Origin: Pseudomonadota bacterium
GTDB taxonomy: Bacteria > Desulfobacterota > Syntrophobacteria > Syntrophobacterales > Syntrophobacteraceae
Direction: 5' to 3'
Assembly: GCA_023442755.1 (NCBI GenBank)
Contig: JAEZXS010000078.1
Span: forward strand, 1 to 21,224
Length of the DNA: 21,224 nt
Positions 15,834-21,224 of this stretch are shown piece after piece (position 1 is the first letter of the stretch; each line of letters starts with the position of its first letter). Position numbers and translations under genes: made by a program. The notes beneath the pieces were generated by a model. It was not told the DNA's origin and ran no database searches. It saw nothing but the letters and a program-made list of their open reading frames with translations.

Positions 15834-16019
15834 ATGCAGAATCATGTGACAAAGGACGAGTGGGTGGCCATGTTCAGGGAGGCGGGTCTTGACGAGGATA
15901 CCATGATGAAGTGGCACCGCGTCTTCGAAGCGCGCCATCCACAGGCGCACCAGGGTTTTCTGGAGTGGCTGGGGCTCGATCGCGCACAGATCGACGCAAT
16001 CCGCAAGCACAGCAGATAG
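15834..16019 (+). CDS. 61-residue free-standing copy of the MerR C-terminal domain
   Basis: A short gene with AAGGAG 7 nt before the ATG. The product is charged and helical with conserved Trp/His: DEWVAMFREAGLDEDTMMKW is followed by HRVFEARHPQAHQGFLEWLG. Aligned without gaps, residues 5-57 match residues 116-168 of the MerR regulator encoded 44 nt downstream at 25 of 53 positions, including WV.M, AG.DE..M..WH..FE.R.P.AH..FL..LG and AIR. It therefore carries the putative effector or partner domain of that regulator without a DNA-binding domain. I know no name for this domain. It may share a ligand with the regulator or modulate it; this is inference. The protein is too regular and well started to be spurious. 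Confidence 0.82.
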   Translation: MQNHVTKDEWVAMFREAGLDEDTMMKWHRVFEARHPQAHQGFLEWLGLDRAQIDAIRKHSR

Positions 16020-16063
16020 GAAAGATGGGGCCGCGGCTGCCGGCCACGGCCCTCCCCCACCAT

Positions 16064-16633
16064 ATGAAAACGTATACGATATCGAAAATAGCGCGTCTTT
16101 GCGGCCTTTCCCGGAGCACACTGCTCTACTACGACCGGATCGGTCTTCTGCCGGCTTCCGGGCGGACATCTTCGCGGTACCGGCTGTACACGGAAGGGGA
16201 TGTGAAGCGACTCGAGCGGATCTGCAGTCTGCGCCGGACGAGTCTTTCGATCGAGGACATCCGGTCCATAGTTTCCTCGGAAGACGAACCGATTGCGGAC
16301 ATTCTGGAAAAGCGGCTGCAGGAGATCGGCCGGGAGATCCAGGTACTGCAGGCAAGGCAGGACCTTCTTTCCGCCATGCTCAAGGGCACGGTTGCAGACC
16401 GGGGCCGAGTGGACAAGCAGATGTGGGTGGAAATGCTCGAGGCGGCGGGCATGGACGAGAAGGCCATGGATCGGTGGCATTCCGAATTCGAGAGCAGGGC
16501 GCCCGAAGCGCACCACGCGTTCCTGCTCTCGCTTGGTATATCGGAAGAAGAGGCGTTGGCGATCCGCCAGTGGGCGGGGAAGATGAAGCCGGAGGGAGAC
16601 TCTCAGGTGGAGCAGGCGCCCGTTCCGGCATAG
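16064..16633 (+). CDS. MerR-family transcriptional regulator with unusual C-terminal domain
   Basis: A 189-residue regulator. The MerR winged-helix DNA-binding domain covers 1-70 (YTISKIARLCGLSRSTLLYY, then DRIGLLPASGRTSSRYRLYT and a DVKRLERI helix). A dimerisation coiled coil follows at about 75-107, then a domain at 116-170 that repeats the upstream 61-residue protein. There is no Cys cluster as in metal-sensing MerR proteins, so the signal is not obviously a metal. The upstream frame is open to 15911, but ATG 16064 begins the family N-terminus; no strong Shine-Dalgarno is seen, so translation may be coupled to the small gene 44 nt upstream. The 3' end is three bases from the convergent lspA stop. 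Confidence 0.88.
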   Translation: MKTYTISKIARLCGLSRSTLLYYDRIGLLPASGRTSSRYRLYTEGDVKRLERICSLRRTSLSIEDIRSIVSSEDEPIADILEKRLQEIGREIQVLQARQDLLSAMLKGTVADRGRVDKQMWVEMLEAAGMDEKAMDRWHSEFESRAPEAHHAFLLSLGISEEEALAIRQWAGKMKPEGDSQVEQAPVPA

Positions 16634-16636
16634 GCT

Positions 16637-17155
16637 TTATCGGCGCATTTCGACCATTTTCCGGGACAGAAAACCGGTGATATTCAAAAGGATGCTTAGA
16701 GCTGTCAGGGTCATGCCAAGGCCGATGGCAACATCGGCGAGGTTGAAGATATAGGGCTGAATTCCGGCCAGTGCGAAATTGAGGAAATCGACGACCTTGT
16801 TGAACGCGACCCGGTCCAACCAGTTGCTGAGACTCCCGCCGCAGAAGGTGGCAAGGCCGAACACGGCAAGCGGCGGCAACCCATTCCCGAGCAGCAGGGT
16901 CAGAAACAATACTGCCAGGAATGCTCCTACCCCTATGGTGACGTCTCTCCCGCGCCACCTTTCCGGCAGCAGTCATTCGAAGCTGAATTCCGCTCCCTTG
17001 TTTTCATTGTAGTCGAGTTTGACCATACCGCCGGCAACGGCAAAAGACTTTGTCCTGGGCAAGTGCGATCGCACCATTTCTTTCGTTATCTGGTCGGCCC
17101 CGATGCACACGAGAACGGTCAGGACAACCATGAGAATTCTCAGTCTGTTGGACAT
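16637..17155 (-). pseudogene. lspA: Lipoprotein signal peptidase (LspA), interrupted by an in-frame UGA
   Basis: Reading from ATG 17155 (GAGGAAAA upstream) the frame encodes LspA with an in-frame UGA at 16973-16975 (codon 61) and continues in the same frame to TAA at 16637. Before it: CIGADQITK and LDYNENKGAEFSFE; after it: LLPERWRGRDVTIGVGAF, then GGSLSNWLDRV and FNLADVAIGLG, which hold the catalytic Asp pair. Total 172 codons, normal for LspA, which removes signal peptides from prolipoproteins in the inner membrane. Homologues usually have a small residue near codon 61 (for example SLGASLPER), so a GGA to TGA change is one simple explanation. It could be a dead duplicate, a sequencing error or a readthrough gene. 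The window itself encodes a lipoprotein substrate (the MltD-like protein), so a working LspA must exist somewhere. Confidence 0.8.
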
Positions 17156-17312
17156 GCTTTTCCTCGCCATCCTTTCCCAGGGTACGGGCAATTTTAGGTT
17201 CATAGTGCTCAATATACCGCGTAGGAGCGGGCGGTGCAATTTGCTCTGCATCCAGCGACCGGTTTGTGTGCTTATCTTATTGAAAAATATTAGAATGTTG
17301 AGGAGATATCCA

Positions 17313-17867
17313 ATGTTTGGCAAAAAAATTTCGAAGCTTTCGACTTTCCTGACCGTCCTGACCCTTTCAGCGCTGCTCCCTCTGCAGGCTGCATTTGCGC
17401 AGATGGCGCCCGGAGCGCCCGGTCAGCAGGCAACCGCAAATACCTTTTCGGCGTTCGGGACGGTAACGTCGGTCGATCCAACGGCGAAGACCGTCACCAT
17501 CACGATCACGCGGGCCGGCAGGCTGCTGAAGGGCGAGATCGGCAATCCCGTAACCTTTCAGGTGAGCAGTACCGCATGGGTCGGCCCGATGGGACAGGGC
17601 GGCATGATGGGTGGCATGGGATGCATCTGCAGGGGCCAGGGCGGCGGCATGATGGGCGGCCAGGGCGGTGGAATGATGGGGCAGGGCCGGACCGGACAGG
17701 GCGGTATGATGGGCCCGGGGCATATGGGTCCCGGAGGAACCGGAACCCCGCCGGCCGGCAATATGCCTCTAACCGATATCCAGCAGGGCGATGAGGTTCA
17801 TTTCATGGGCTACCAGGACGCGGCGACGCACGAGTACGTCCTGACCCGCCTCATGGTCTGGCTGTAA
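17313..17867 (+). CDS. Secreted Gly/Met-rich protein with a DUF5666-like beta domain
   Basis: A 184-residue protein. A clear Sec signal peptide occupies 1-29 (KKISKLSTFLTVLTLSALLP, then AAFA before QMAP). The mature part starts with a small beta domain (FSAFGTVTSVDPTAKTVTIT), resembling the DUF5666-type fold. A low-complexity stretch from about residue 90 to 150 follows, built on GQGGMMGG-like units with CICRGQGG in it, and the domain closes with DIQQGDEVHFMGYQDAATH. Clustered Met, with two Cys, suggests binding of soft metals such as copper; this is inference. The upstream frame is open to 17019, but AGGAG 7 nt before ATG 17313 and the signal peptide fix the start. Export to periplasm or surface is expected. 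Confidence 0.75.
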   Translation: MFGKKISKLSTFLTVLTLSALLPLQAAFAQMAPGAPGQQATANTFSAFGTVTSVDPTAKTVTITITRAGRLLKGEIGNPVTFQVSSTAWVGPMGQGGMMGGMGCICRGQGGGMMGGQGGGMMGQGRTGQGGMMGPGHMGPGGTGTPPAGNMPLTDIQQGDEVHFMGYQDAATHEYVLTRLMVWL

Positions 17868-17879
17868 GCGATGCGATAT

Positions 17880-17902
17880 GCCGGGCAGAACATCCGCCCG
17901 GC
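17880..17902 (+). terminator. GC-rich hairpin after the Gly/Met-rich gene
   Basis: GCCGGGC at 17880-17886 pairs with GCCCGGC at 17896-17902, starting 12 nt after the stop. No T-run follows, so it is a weak or factor-dependent terminator at best. Confidence 0.35.
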
Positions 17903-17953
17903 GCTCCTCGCCCGCTCCCCGGTTCGCTCCCAAACCCAAATGCGCGGCCCGCG

Positions 17954-17981
17954 TTGATTCGGATTCCCGAGTACCTACAAT
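17954..17981 (+). promoter_or_regulatory. Sigma-70-like promoter for the zinc-finger gene
   Basis: TTGATT (4/6) and TACAAT (5/6) are separated by 16 nt and lie 35 nt before the ATG at 18017. Confidence 0.5.
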
Positions 17982-18016
17982 AAATGGGTGTATCTTTTCA
18001 TTTAAGGAGATTTGCG

Positions 18017-18175
18017 ATGGTTTGCGCTGTCTGTAAAGGAAAGGGAACGATCCTCTGCGACGAATGCGGCGGATCCGGATTTATCATGCCGTTTCTGGGC
18101 CAGCAGTCCATAACCCACGAAAAATGCGACGGAACGGGAAGAATCCGCTGCCCGGTCTGCAGGGGGAGGAAATAG
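18017..18175 (+). CDS. Small DnaJ-type zinc-finger protein
   Basis: A 52-residue protein made almost only of CxxCxGxG-type repeats: CAVCKGKG, CDECGGSG, EKCDGTG (first Cys of the pair replaced) and CPVCRGRK. In DnaJ four such repeats fold as two zinc sites that hold unfolded protein; stand-alone versions are common as small chaperone-like or disulfide-handling proteins. One repeat lacks a Cys, so zinc site 2 may have three Cys plus another ligand such as His40 (THEKC if numbered from the ATG used here, nearby). AAGGAG lies 7 nt before ATG 18017; the frame is open a further 33 nt upstream but without a better site. The gene is the last chromosomal one before the tRNA fragment. Confidence 0.75.
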   Translation: MVCAVCKGKGTILCDECGGSGFIMPFLGQQSITHEKCDGTGRIRCPVCRGRK

Positions 18176-18209
18176 GCGCACAACTTATCGAAAGAACTAA
18201 GAATCTCAA

Positions 18210-18254
18210 TCGGGGCGAGAGGATTCGAACCTCCGCCCCCCTGCTCCCAAGGCA
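18210..18254 (-). tRNA. 3' fragment of tRNA-Pro (TGG); attachment site of the integrated element
   Basis: On the minus strand the text runs from part of the anticodon stem through loop CTTGGGA (anticodon TGG, G37), stem GCAGG, the T arm GGAGG-TTCGAAT-CCTCT and acceptor strand CGCCCCG with A73. The D arm, 5' acceptor strand and most of the 5' anticodon stem are absent (GTTGC instead of CCTGC), and CCA is not encoded (ATTG follows). It is thus not a working tRNA but the duplicated 3' half left by integration into a tRNA-Pro gene. Confidence 0.85.
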
Positions 18255-18291
18255 ACGAGTCGTAATCCGAATTGGCTTTGGGACTCAGTTT

Positions 18292-19464
18292 TCATGCTGG
18301 TTTGGGTCTACGGTTCCCCCTCTTTTGCGGCTCTTTTTCGCAAAAACCGCAACCATCAGCCGCAACCAAAAAATCCTCAAAGGCATCGTCTAATTTTGCC
18401 ATCGCATGCCTCATTCCCTCATCGACCGGGTGCAGATATTCCTCTGTTGTGCGCTTGCTCTTGTGACCAAGAATCCCCCCGACAGGGCTTGTCCCGATCT
18501 TGAGGTAGTCGTGCATGTAGGTGGCGATAAAATGGCGAATGGCGTGGAAACCGTAATAGACATTCTGTGTTTCCCTGACCTTCTCGCCCTTTCTATTTAC
18601 TAGCCTCGTGGTCGTACTTATCGGGGTTATCCCAGCTCGTTCACAAATGGAATGCATCATTTTGGGCCTTCGATTGTACGGGCCTGGCTCAATGTCCGGG
18701 TTGTTGCGGTTGAGGTTCCAGAAAACATATTCGTCCTGAATCCGAGTCTCCCACAGCCCCATAAGGACATTGTAGAGCCGGTTATTCATCGGGATATAGC
18801 GCGGCTCCGAGTTTCCGTCCTGCCGTTTCCGAGTCCACAGGGTTACATACCGGCCATGGAAGTTCACATCAGACCAAGGCATCTTCAGGATCTCGGAGAT
18901 TCGGGCAAGAGTGTGCGCCAATATCAAAATGAGGGCTTTCTGTTCTGGGTTTGCCGCCAGATAGATTTTGGTGAACTCTTCTTTTGTTGGCGGTTTCTTT
19001 CGTCGCTTTTCCTCTGGAAGTTTCTGGACGTCCTTGAGCGGGTTGTGGGCGATGATCTTCTCAACGTCCACAGCATACTGGAAAACGGCTGAGAGTTCTT
19101 TCCTGTGGACGTTGTAGTTGTGCTTCGTCGGGCGGGTTACGAGATATTCTTGAATATATCCTGGAGTGATTTCGCTGATCACGGGATTTCCTCTTTTCAG
19201 GAAGCTGGCATACACCATAGCCTTGTATTCGTATGTTTTCTTTGCATGCCGTTTCTGGCTAAAATCAAGGTACTTGTTGGCTACGCTTTCGAAGTCCATG
19301 CCTGTCGGGATCGGCTCCTTCGGCTTCTTCACTTCCTTGCGCCGGTCCTCTCGCGCCGACCTTGCCTCCCCCTTTGTTTTGAACCCTCGGCCTGCGTACT
19401 GCTCTTTCTGGTACTCGAAACTGTAGCACCAATCCCCCCGCGTTTTGTCCCGCCATAATCCCAT
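18292..19464 (-). CDS. int: Tyrosine recombinase (phage-type integrase)
   Basis: A 390-residue site-specific recombinase. The N-terminal part has an Arm-binding-like region (MGLWRDKTRGDWCYSFEYQK) and a SAM-like core-binding domain (about 60-150). The catalytic domain follows, with the first Arg in the box LAHTLARISEILKMPW, HAIRH (His and second Arg), LGHKSKRTTEEYLHP (the box with His and the nucleophile Tyr). All catalytic residues seem present. The start at ATG 19464 has AGGAGG 6 nt upstream, and 390 aa is normal; the longer frame to 19539 reads shadow text. The gene ends 38 nt from the tRNA-Pro fragment, the usual place for an integrase beside its attachment site. The upstream HTH frame overlaps it by 200 nt. 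Confidence 0.95.
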   Translation of the reverse strand: MGLWRDKTRGDWCYSFEYQKEQYAGRGFKTKGEARSAREDRRKEVKKPKEPIPTGMDFESVANKYLDFSQKRHAKKTYEYKAMVYASFLKRGNPVISEITPGYIQEYLVTRPTKHNYNVHRKELSAVFQYAVDVEKIIAHNPLKDVQKLPEEKRRKKPPTKEEFTKIYLAANPEQKALILILAHTLARISEILKMPWSDVNFHGRYVTLWTRKRQDGNSEPRYIPMNNRLYNVLMGLWETRIQDEYVFWNLNRNNPDIEPGPYNRRPKMMHSICERAGITPISTTTRLVNRKGEKVRETQNVYYGFHAIRHFIATYMHDYLKIGTSPVGGILGHKSKRTTEEYLHPVDEGMRHAMAKLDDAFEDFLVAADGCGFCEKEPQKRGNRRPKPA

Positions 19465-19618
19465 CGATATCCTCCTGACGAAATCTGAGCACCCGAATAC
19501 CGGCCGGGTAAAATCCACCCAGCTGCCTTGCTTTTTCATATACCGTTTTTATTGAGATTTGCAACAGGTCGGCCACTTGGTCAGGAGTCAGTAATGGAGT
19601 CACGTCCAAGCGGTTCAT
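19265..19618 (-). CDS. Excisionase-like helix-turn-helix protein
   Basis: A 117-residue frame. The first 60 residues are a MerR/AlpA-like HTH: LLTPDQVADLLQISIKTVYEKARQ, then a wing with YPAGIRVLRFRQEDIDGIM. Such proteins act as recombination directionality factors or repressors. From about residue 52 on, the frame overlaps the integrase start, and the last 60 residues are Arg/Gly/Lys-rich text with no fold visible, possibly read only because the ancestral stop was lost. GGAGG precedes ATG 19618, whose ATG overlaps the TGA of the gene before it (ATGA), so translation is probably coupled. Confidence 0.78.
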   Translation of the reverse strand: MNRLDVTPLLTPDQVADLLQISIKTVYEKARQLGGFYPAGIRVLRFRQEDIDGIMAGQNAGGLVLQFRVPERAVRRPRVQNKGGGKVGARGPAQGSEEAEGADPDRHGLRKRSQQVP

Positions 19619-19971
19619 CGTACCTCCTCCGCCCTGTCCTCGAAGAAGTGGTATTCGTCGAAACCGGAATCCAGCGCACCCTTTGTCTGTTTGGCAAGAT
19701 GGTCGAGAGCCTCAACGATTTCTCGATCGTAAGCGTATCGCTCCCCGAGGAAGCTGAACGGAGCGAACACCTGTCCGTTGTGAACAATGTAAGCCACCTG
19801 CTCCGCCCGCATTTCGGAAACCAGAAAGAACTTGTCCTCAGGGACGCTTACGAAGCATTCGTCACGTTGCTCGTCATAGAAGACCGTACGCTGCTCCTGG
19901 CTGAACCCTGCATTGTCTTTAGTGCTGAAGGTCACAGCCACCATCTCGAGTTCTTCCGTTCGATACCGCAT
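19615..19971 (-). CDS. Hypothetical element protein
   Basis: A 118-residue acidic, soluble protein of unknown function. It is rich in Glu, Asp, Phe and Tyr (for example VFYDEQRDECFVSVPEDKFF, then APFSFLGERYAYDREIVEAL) and ends in a charged helix EYHFFEDRAEEVR. No domain is recognised. It is a true gene by its strong ribosome site (GGGAGGAG, 4 nt before ATG 19971) and the ATGA overlap with the HTH gene downstream. It is the first gene of the HTH-integrase operon; its acidic nature would suit an anti-DNA-binding or decoy role, but this is speculation. Confidence 0.7.
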   Translation of the reverse strand: MRYRTEELEMVAVTFSTKDNAGFSQEQRTVFYDEQRDECFVSVPEDKFFLVSEMRAEQVAYIVHNGQVFAPFSFLGERYAYDREIVEALDHLAKQTKGALDSGFDEYHFFEDRAEEVR

Positions 19972-20025
19972 TTACTCCTCCCGTGTATGAAAACCTCTCT
20001 TCTTTACTAAGTGAAGATTTTTGAC

Positions 20026-20054
20026 ATACTAAAAGATCTCGCATATCTGTTAAA
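20026..20054 (-). promoter_or_regulatory. Candidate promoter for the element's integrase operon
   Basis: On the minus strand TTTAAC (20054-20049, 3/6), 17-nt spacer, TAGTAT (20031-20026, 4/6), in the 155-nt AT-rich gap upstream of ATG 19971. A nearby inverted repeat, GTTAA at 20049 with TTAAC at 20064, could be an operator. Confidence 0.35.
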
Positions 20055-20126
20055 CGATGCGCCTTAACGATATACAATACCAATTACAGAACGCAGATCA
20101 TCGTCGCGTCGGCCTATCCCTATATT

Positions 20127-20702
20127 TCACTGAGTGAATACTTCAGGCAAAATTAAGCTGCTATGTAGTCGAGTTTCAGCTTGTGCCTGGGGCTCCCGAT
20201 ATGTTGACTCTTTTGAGCACTGCCCCTGATCCACGATCTTTTCTGCGGTCCATCCGCGCCATACCGTCCTCTTGCAGACCGCATCGAGGCACTCAGAATA
20301 ATACGGACACAATTCCTTATCCGGATAGCACCTATTCCCGAGCCCTGCCTTCCGGAGAATACACCCATTTAGTTCCAACGTTTCAGGCGCCTTCGATCGT
20401 TTTTCTTTGTTCGTCCCTTGGCCATTTTTCTTTGCGATCATAAGATTCAAGCGTCGGTGATCTAGCCGGTTCCCATTCCGAAAGATCACCCTCTGCTTCG
20501 AGTTGTAAGCTACCAGCACCTTTGTTAGAAAGACCGCGCTCTTTCCCAGACCCGTGTCGTAGGTAATCACACATGCCGTTTTTCCCTTCTGGTGGATCCG
20601 CCAGTTCTTTGTCGGGAGCTTGTCGTAATCCTCTTTATCGATGAGGATTACAGGGCCGTTGGTAGCCGGCATTTCGACGTATGGGACCTCAGTTTTTTCC
20701 AT
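20127..20702 (-). CDS. HNH-like protein with Cys-rich C-terminal region
   Basis: A 191-residue protein. Residues 15-90 resemble the HNH/AP2-like fold of phage homing endonucleases: VILIDKEDYDKLPTKNWRI, then KVLVAYNSKQRVIFRNGNRL followed by DHRRLNLM, which matches the usual vdHinGdrlDNRr.NLr block. The first His of that block is Phe74 here, so nuclease activity is doubtful. A second part (114-151) holds five Cys (C114, C125, C132, C138, C143) in CPYYSECLDAVC...WRGW, perhaps a zinc site. The last 30 residues are of low complexity. GGAGG precedes ATG 20702, inside the 3' end of the RuvC-like gene (14-nt overlap). It may bind element DNA; function is otherwise unknown. Confidence 0.68.
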   Translation of the reverse strand: MEKTEVPYVEMPATNGPVILIDKEDYDKLPTKNWRIHQKGKTACVITYDTGLGKSAVFLTKVLVAYNSKQRVIFRNGNRLDHRRLNLMIAKKNGQGTNKEKRSKAPETLELNGCILRKAGLGNRCYPDKELCPYYSECLDAVCKRTVWRGWTAEKIVDQGQCSKESTYREPQAQAETRLHSSLILPEVFTQ

Positions 20703-21186
20703 TGCCTACCTCCAGTTTGCGGCCGTATTCGGCGATCAGGGCAGCGTCGCACCGCCCGTCAAGGTCCCGCCCACGAGGGGTCTTGAACTCCAGATCCGGG
20801 AAGAGGCGCGTCGCAATGAGGTAGCTCTGGGCCTTGGTGTCGTTCCCCTTGCTTGATTTTATGCCGAAAAGCTTCTGCCATGTCTTCGGAGGCACCTCGA
20901 CAAAAGACATGCCCAGAGTGGCGAAAATGGCCCTAAAAAGGTAGAGGTAGCCGCCACGCTTGAAGTTGGCGTTCCCTCCCTTGGGCATCGGCTGCATCTT
21001 CTCGATATAGGCCCTGGTCCCCTGGGGGGAGTGGCGCACAAGATCAAGAAGGTTGGGGACATCCACCTCCTGCCTGGTCTTCGACGTCTTTAATGTTGGC
21101 ATGTCCTCGCAGGTCATTTCCCCGTCCGGTTTTATCCATACGAGCGCTCCCTCATCCATTGGATCGATTCCCAAGATCGTTTTCAT
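20689..21186 (-). CDS. RuvC-like Holliday-junction resolvase/RNase H-fold nuclease
   Basis: A 165-residue protein with the RuvC fold: first acid D8 in ILGIDPMDEGALVWI, second acid E62 in AYIEKMQPMP, third block LDGRCDAALIAEYG (D143, D147). A conserved PPKTWQKLFGIKSSKGNDTKAQS lies between (99-121), typical of the phage and chromosomal RuvC-like group where this Lys-rich loop contacts junction DNA. The size fits, and all acids are present, so it should be active. In elements of this kind it resolves recombination or replication intermediates. ATG 21186 overlaps the TGA of the previous frame, and the gene is coupled to the HNH-like gene downstream. Confidence 0.85.
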   Translation of the reverse strand: MKTILGIDPMDEGALVWIKPDGEMTCEDMPTLKTSKTRQEVDVPNLLDLVRHSPQGTRAYIEKMQPMPKGGNANFKRGGYLYLFRAIFATLGMSFVEVPPKTWQKLFGIKSSKGNDTKAQSYLIATRLFPDLEFKTPRGRDLDGRCDAALIAEYGRKLEVGNGKN

Positions 21187-21224
21187 TTAAACACTCCAAT
21201 AAGCTGCTTCGCGAATTTGGTGAT
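21183..21224 (-). CDS. 3' end of a further element gene (partial)
   Basis: Thirteen codons (ITKFAKQLIGVFK) end in a TGA at 21185-21183 that overlaps the ATG of the RuvC-like gene (ATGA), the same junction style as elsewhere in this element. Too short to identify. Confidence 0.4.
   Translation of the reverse strand: MTKFAKQLIGVFK

Larger units (their letters stand above)
18210..21224. mobile_element. Left end of an integrated phage-like or genomic-island element at tRNA-Pro
   Basis: The element begins at the tRNA-Pro fragment, with the integrase gene next to it, then an excisionase-like HTH gene, an HNH-like gene and a RuvC-like gene, all on the minus strand and closely packed or overlapping. 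The DNA is visibly less GC-rich than the chromosomal genes. The element continues past the right edge. RuvC-like and HNH-like genes favour a prophage, but no structural genes are in view. Confidence 0.85.

Noticed and set aside
16973..16975. UGA in lspA as a selenocysteine codon
   Set aside because: LspA homologues have no Cys or Sec at this place, and the hairpin after it has two wobble pairs and a loop too near the UGA. Nonsense mutation or error is more likely.
18210..18254. Complete tRNA-Pro gene
   Set aside because: D arm, 5' acceptor strand and most of the 5' anticodon stem are missing, so only a 3' fragment is present.
20021..20049. Plus-strand promoter TTGACA with TATCTG
   Set aside because: The -35 is perfect, but the -10 matches only 3 of 6, and it would point into the antisense of the HNH-like gene with no plus-strand gene to serve.
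1..21224. CRISPR array or cas genes
   Set aside because: No regularly spaced direct repeats or Cas-like proteins were seen; the palindromic repeats are few and irregularly spaced.

Overview
The window looks like part of a chromosome from an anaerobic bacterium of the Desulfobacterota (deltaproteobacterial) type. This is an inference from a selenoprotein glycine/betaine-type reductase operon, GC-rich genes with Shine-Dalgarno starts, an AcuB/AcuC pair and a type III polyketide synthase. No marker gene fixes the taxon.

Positions 1-4907 (minus strand) hold one catabolic operon: a DASS/SLC13-type anion transporter, then grdE, a selenocysteine-encoding grdB-type gene (in-frame UGA at 1134-1136 with a hairpin just downstream), then grdC, cut by the left edge. 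GrdE and GrdB form the substrate-specific component B of the glycine/sarcosine/betaine reductases. GrdC is part of component C, which releases acetyl phosphate. The carrier selenoprotein GrdA and GrdD are not in view. A divergent control region (4908-5397) carries a GntR-like dyad and a promoter for each direction.

Positions 5224-13253 (plus strand) hold a 974-residue M16C zinc peptidase, a repeat-rich gap, a two-TM K+ channel gene with a frameshift, nucleoside diphosphate kinase, an MltD-like lipoprotein lytic transglycosylase, and a histone-deacetylase-fold AcuC-like protein followed by an AcuB-like CBS protein. Positions 13374-15369 (minus strand) hold a type III polyketide synthase with an isoprenylcysteine-methyltransferase-like partner (a BpsA/BpsB-like pair) and a small unknown protein with its own terminator.

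Positions 15834-16633 hold what is probably the least described item: a 61-residue protein that is a free-standing copy of the C-terminal domain of the MerR-family regulator encoded 44 nt downstream (25 of 53 residues identical without gaps). Then come lspA, interrupted by a single in-frame UGA, a secreted Gly/Met-rich protein and a small DnaJ-type zinc-finger protein.

From 18210 to the right edge is the end of an integrated element. It starts with a 3' fragment of tRNA-Pro(TGG) that acts as the attachment site, followed on the minus strand by a tyrosine integrase, an excisionase-like HTH protein, an unknown protein, an HNH-like Cys-rich protein and a RuvC-like resolvase. REP-like palindromes are scattered between the chromosomal genes and are not seen inside the element.
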